Source: an uncultured Caryophanales bacterium (lineage in GTDB: Bacteria > Bacillota_I > Bacilli_A > RFN20 > CAG-826). From it: a DNA stretch of 6,663 nucleotides. The translations under genes were made by a program, and so were the position numbers. Shown one piece after another: positions 5,319 to 6,663 of this stretch. The notes under the pieces are model-generated. The model was not told where the DNA came from and did no database searches. It saw only the letters and a program-made list of their open reading frames with translations. Location: contig CAMKAQ010000052.1 in assembly GCA_946410525.1 (NCBI GenBank), positions 1-6,663 on the forward strand, written 5' to 3'. Every line of letters begins with the position of its first letter. The stretch's first letter is position 1.

Positions 5319-6185
5319 ATGAAAATTGCCTTATCAACCGAATCCTCAAGCGATCTCCCAAGAGACCTTGCGGAAAAACACAACATCCACGTCATCGCCT
5401 TCACCGTCGTGAAAGGTGAGGAAACCGTCAAAGACGGAGAAGAAACCCTTGAGAGCCTTTATTCCTTTGTCCAAGAGAAGAAGACCCTCCCAAGGACTAC
5501 CGCCATCAACATTGAGGAATTCAAAGACCATTTCTCAAACCTTCTCAAAGAATATGATGCGGTTGTCCACGTCAGCATGAGCCACGCTTGCTCTAGTGCT
5601 TACGACAACGCCGTCAACGCCGCAAAAGAATTTGAGGGCAAGGTCTTTGTTGTCGATTCCCTCGTCTTCCATACAGGACAGGCCCTCTTGGCCTTATATG
5701 GCGCTTCCCTCATCAAAGACGGACTCAAGCCAGAAGAGATTGCCGAAGCCTTAAAAGAAAGAGCGAACCATATCTCAACGACCGCCACTCTCGAAACGGT
5801 CAATTACCTCTATAAAGGCGGAAGGTGCAACGCCCTTGCGATGATTGGCGCCAACATCCTTGGCCTCCGCCCGATGGTGGAGCTCCGCGAAGGCTCAATC
5901 AAGCTTGCCAAGAAGTTCATCGGTCCTCGTAGGCTTTGGACCAACGCCTATATCAACTTCATCATGGCGAAGATCGAGAAAGGTGCAGACAAAACCGTCG
6001 CCTTCGTCTCATCGACAACCGATATGCCAGAAGCCACTGAAACCGCTGTCAGAAAACTAAAAGAAGCGGGATTTGCAAACGTTTTTGTCGCTAAAGCGGG
6101 TGCCACGATCGGAACCCACACCGGCCCAGGAACCTTCTCCATCGAATATATCGCCGATGGCCCTCATACCTGGTCAATCTTCTAA
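5319..6185 (+). CDS. DegV-family fatty-acid-binding protein (FakB-like)
   Basis: DegV/FakB proteins hold a single fatty acid and present it to the kinase FakA, which makes acyl-phosphate for phospholipid synthesis. The 288-residue length is typical. Motifs in order are STESSSDLP (6-14), the substrate loop region TTAIN (60-64, usually TSQP-like), S86/S88 and SSAYDNA (92-98), VVDS (111-114), the highly conserved YLYKGGR (164-169), and GTHTGPG (265-271), whose His267 and Gly residues line the carboxylate site. The AGG codon for R169 confirms AGG means Arg here. No fakA homologue is visible next to it, so it is a stand-alone binding-protein gene, as is common. The start ATG has a modest GGAG 6 bases upstream. 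The gene is monocistronic, bounded by terminators on both sides, with two inverted repeats upstream that may regulate it. The exact fatty-acid preference cannot be read. Confidence 0.93.
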   Translation: MKIALSTESSSDLPRDLAEKHNIHVIAFTVVKGEETVKDGEETLESLYSFVQEKKTLPRTTAINIEEFKDHFSNLLKEYDAVVHVSMSHACSSAYDNAVNAAKEFEGKVFVVDSLVFHTGQALLALYGASLIKDGLKPEEIAEALKERANHISTTATLETVNYLYKGGRCNALAMIGANILGLRPMVELREGSIKLAKKFIGPRRLWTNAYINFIMAKIEKGADKTVAFVSSTTDMPEATETAVRKLKEAGFANVFVAKAGATIGTHTGPGTFSIEYIADGPHTWSIF

Positions 6186-6217
6186 AAAAACTGGCCCAAT
6201 CGGGTCGGTTCTTTTTT
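6184..6217. terminator. Bidirectional terminator between degV and the small membrane gene
   Basis: AACTGGCCC (6189-6197) pairs with GGGTCGGTT (6202-6210) around AATC, with two G-U wobbles. T's at 6212-6217 follow on the plus strand and the A-run at 6184-6190 gives T's on the minus strand. The stop codon of the minus-strand gene (6218-6216) overlaps the plus-strand T-tract, so the genes share this hairpin with no spare sequence. Confidence 0.85.
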
Positions 6218-6512
6218 ATTTTTCTTCTTCGGCGTCGATGACGTCGTCTTCTTTCTTCTCGGAATCGTTAAGATCATCGAAGCTGAGAGGAACTTTCTCT
6301 TTGGTGATCGCATAGGCGATGTCGATGACCCAGACGATGAAGGAAACGCCAGGGATGCAGTTGATGATGAAGAAGACTAAACGCCCGGTGTTCTTGGCCT
6401 TGTCCTCGATAAGGATGAATAAACGGTAGAGGAAGCAGAACCAGAAGAAGACGCTGAAGATGATTTTGACGACCTTGTCTAATGAGTCGTACCACTTGAT
6501 GTAGGAATCCAT
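6216..6512 (-). CDS. Small membrane protein with acidic C-terminal tail, function unknown
   Basis: This 98-residue protein is predicted to have two membrane helices: about residues 14-35 (VVKIIFSVFFWFCFLYRLFIL) split from about 43-68 (FFIINCIPGVSFIVWVIDIAYAI) by a charged loop (EDKAKNTGR). A strongly acidic tail follows (about residues 78-98, rich in Asp, Glu and Lys). No catalytic motif is visible and I do not recognise the family. It is a real gene rather than a shadow. It has a good ribosome site (AAGAGG, minus strand 6523-6518, 5 bases before the ATG), a consensus -10 upstream, a terminator at its end, and no competing frame on the other strand. All three Trp codons are TGG and it ends in TAA. 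It appears to be a single-gene transcript converging on degV. Confidence 0.8.
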   Translation of the reverse strand: MDSYIKWYDSLDKVVKIIFSVFFWFCFLYRLFILIEDKAKNTGRLVFFIINCIPGVSFIVWVIDIAYAITKEKVPLSFDDLNDSEKKEDDVIDAEEEK

Positions 6513-6517
6513 AAATA

Positions 6518-6542
6518 CCTCTTATTGAATAAGTTGATTATA
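6518..6542 (-). promoter_or_regulatory. -10 box and ribosome site of the small membrane protein gene
   Basis: On the minus strand a perfect TATAAT lies at 6542-6537, placing transcription near 6530, and AAGAGG at 6523-6518 is the ribosome site. The -35 at 17-base spacing (TTTCTT, 6565-6560) is weak. The promoter lies between the upstream gene's terminator and this start, consistent with independent transcription. Confidence 0.55.
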
Positions 6543-6555
6543 TTACCTCCCTAAG

Positions 6556-6589
6556 ACAAAAGAAAAGGCTTCCCGGTAAGGAAGCCTTT
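6556..6589 (-). terminator. Intrinsic terminator of the minus-strand gene at the right edge
   Basis: AAAGGCTTCC (6564-6573) and GGAAGCCTTT (6580-6589) form a perfect ten-base-pair stem around a 6-base loop. Read on the minus strand the stem is followed by a T-rich tail (TCTTTTGTC), about 20 bases after the stop codon of the partial gene. Confidence 0.88.
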
Positions 6590-6609
6590 GTTGTTCTTTG
6601 TAAAGGGAA

Positions 6610-6663
6610 TTAGGCAGCTTTGCCAACGGAACCGAAGAGTTCCATCTTCTCTTTGACTTTGGC
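6610..6663 (-). CDS. 3' end of an unidentified minus-strand gene
   Basis: An open minus-strand frame enters from the right edge and ends at TAA (6612-6610). The last 17 residues read AKVKEKMELFGSVGKAA. A strong terminator follows downstream, which supports a genuine gene end. The fragment is too short to assign a family. Codon choice (GCC, AAG, GAG, CTC, TTC) matches the other genes of the window. Confidence 0.65.
   Translation of the reverse strand, partial: AKVKEKMELFGSVGKAA

Noticed and set aside
5800..5850. Possible AGG-to-Met recoding as described in some uncultivated Bacilli
   Set aside because: AGG encodes the invariant Arg of the DegV GGR motif (R169) and sits at Arg/Lys-compatible positions in DHFR and the GGDEF domain, so AGG is read as Arg.
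1..6663. Mobile element, defence system, CRISPR or tRNA/rRNA gene
   Set aside because: No transposase, integrase, spaced repeats, terminal inverted repeats or cloverleaf-like sequence is visible. The content is housekeeping and envelope genes.

Overview
The window looks like a chromosomal housekeeping segment from a Firmicute, most likely an uncultivated gut-type member of the Bacilli. The evidence is its strong intrinsic terminators, its purine-rich ribosome sites, a thymidylate synthase with the AANNWN loop, a DegV/FakB lipid-binding protein and a clostridial/bacillar-style membrane GGDEF protein. Codon use favours C-ending codons (ATC, CTC, GCC, GAC) at what looks like intermediate GC. There is no phage, IS, CRISPR or RNA gene that I can support. 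The taxonomic placement is inference.

Layout: the end of an unidentified upstream gene (to 130) is followed by a terminator and a membrane-anchored diguanylate cyclase (243-1415). This converges on a minus-strand PAP2-family membrane phosphatase (1463-2350), and the two share a bidirectional terminator. Divergent from PAP2 is a YwaF-like membrane protein (2466-3272) followed 16 bp later by a small lipoprotein (3289-3711), probably one operon, closed by a strong terminator. Next comes a thymidylate synthase/dihydrofolate reductase operon (3814-5156) with a TAATG one-base overlap, coupling dTMP synthesis to folate recycling. After its terminator lies a 127-bp intergenic region with two inverted repeats, then degV (5319-6185). 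degV converges on a small minus-strand membrane protein (6216-6512), again across a shared terminator. The window closes inside the 3' end of another minus-strand gene, followed by its terminator.

The main anomaly is in the diguanylate cyclase. The natural reading frame begins at ATG 243 and runs to 1415, but contains one in-frame TGA (402-404). It sits where this family's membrane domain has a Trp (TDGF-x-GFLYD). A standard-code gene call would start at a GTG at 465 and lose about 74 residues, including the first membrane segments. No gene here needs TGA as its terminator: eight end in TAA, one in TAG, and the only TGA 'stop' is followed directly by an in-frame TAG. This fits UGA being read as Trp, but about 29 TGG codons against one TGA also fits a single nonsense mutation or sequencing error. 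AGG still behaves as Arg (conserved DegV GGR motif), which argues against the AGG-to-Met recoding described in some uncultivated Bacilli.
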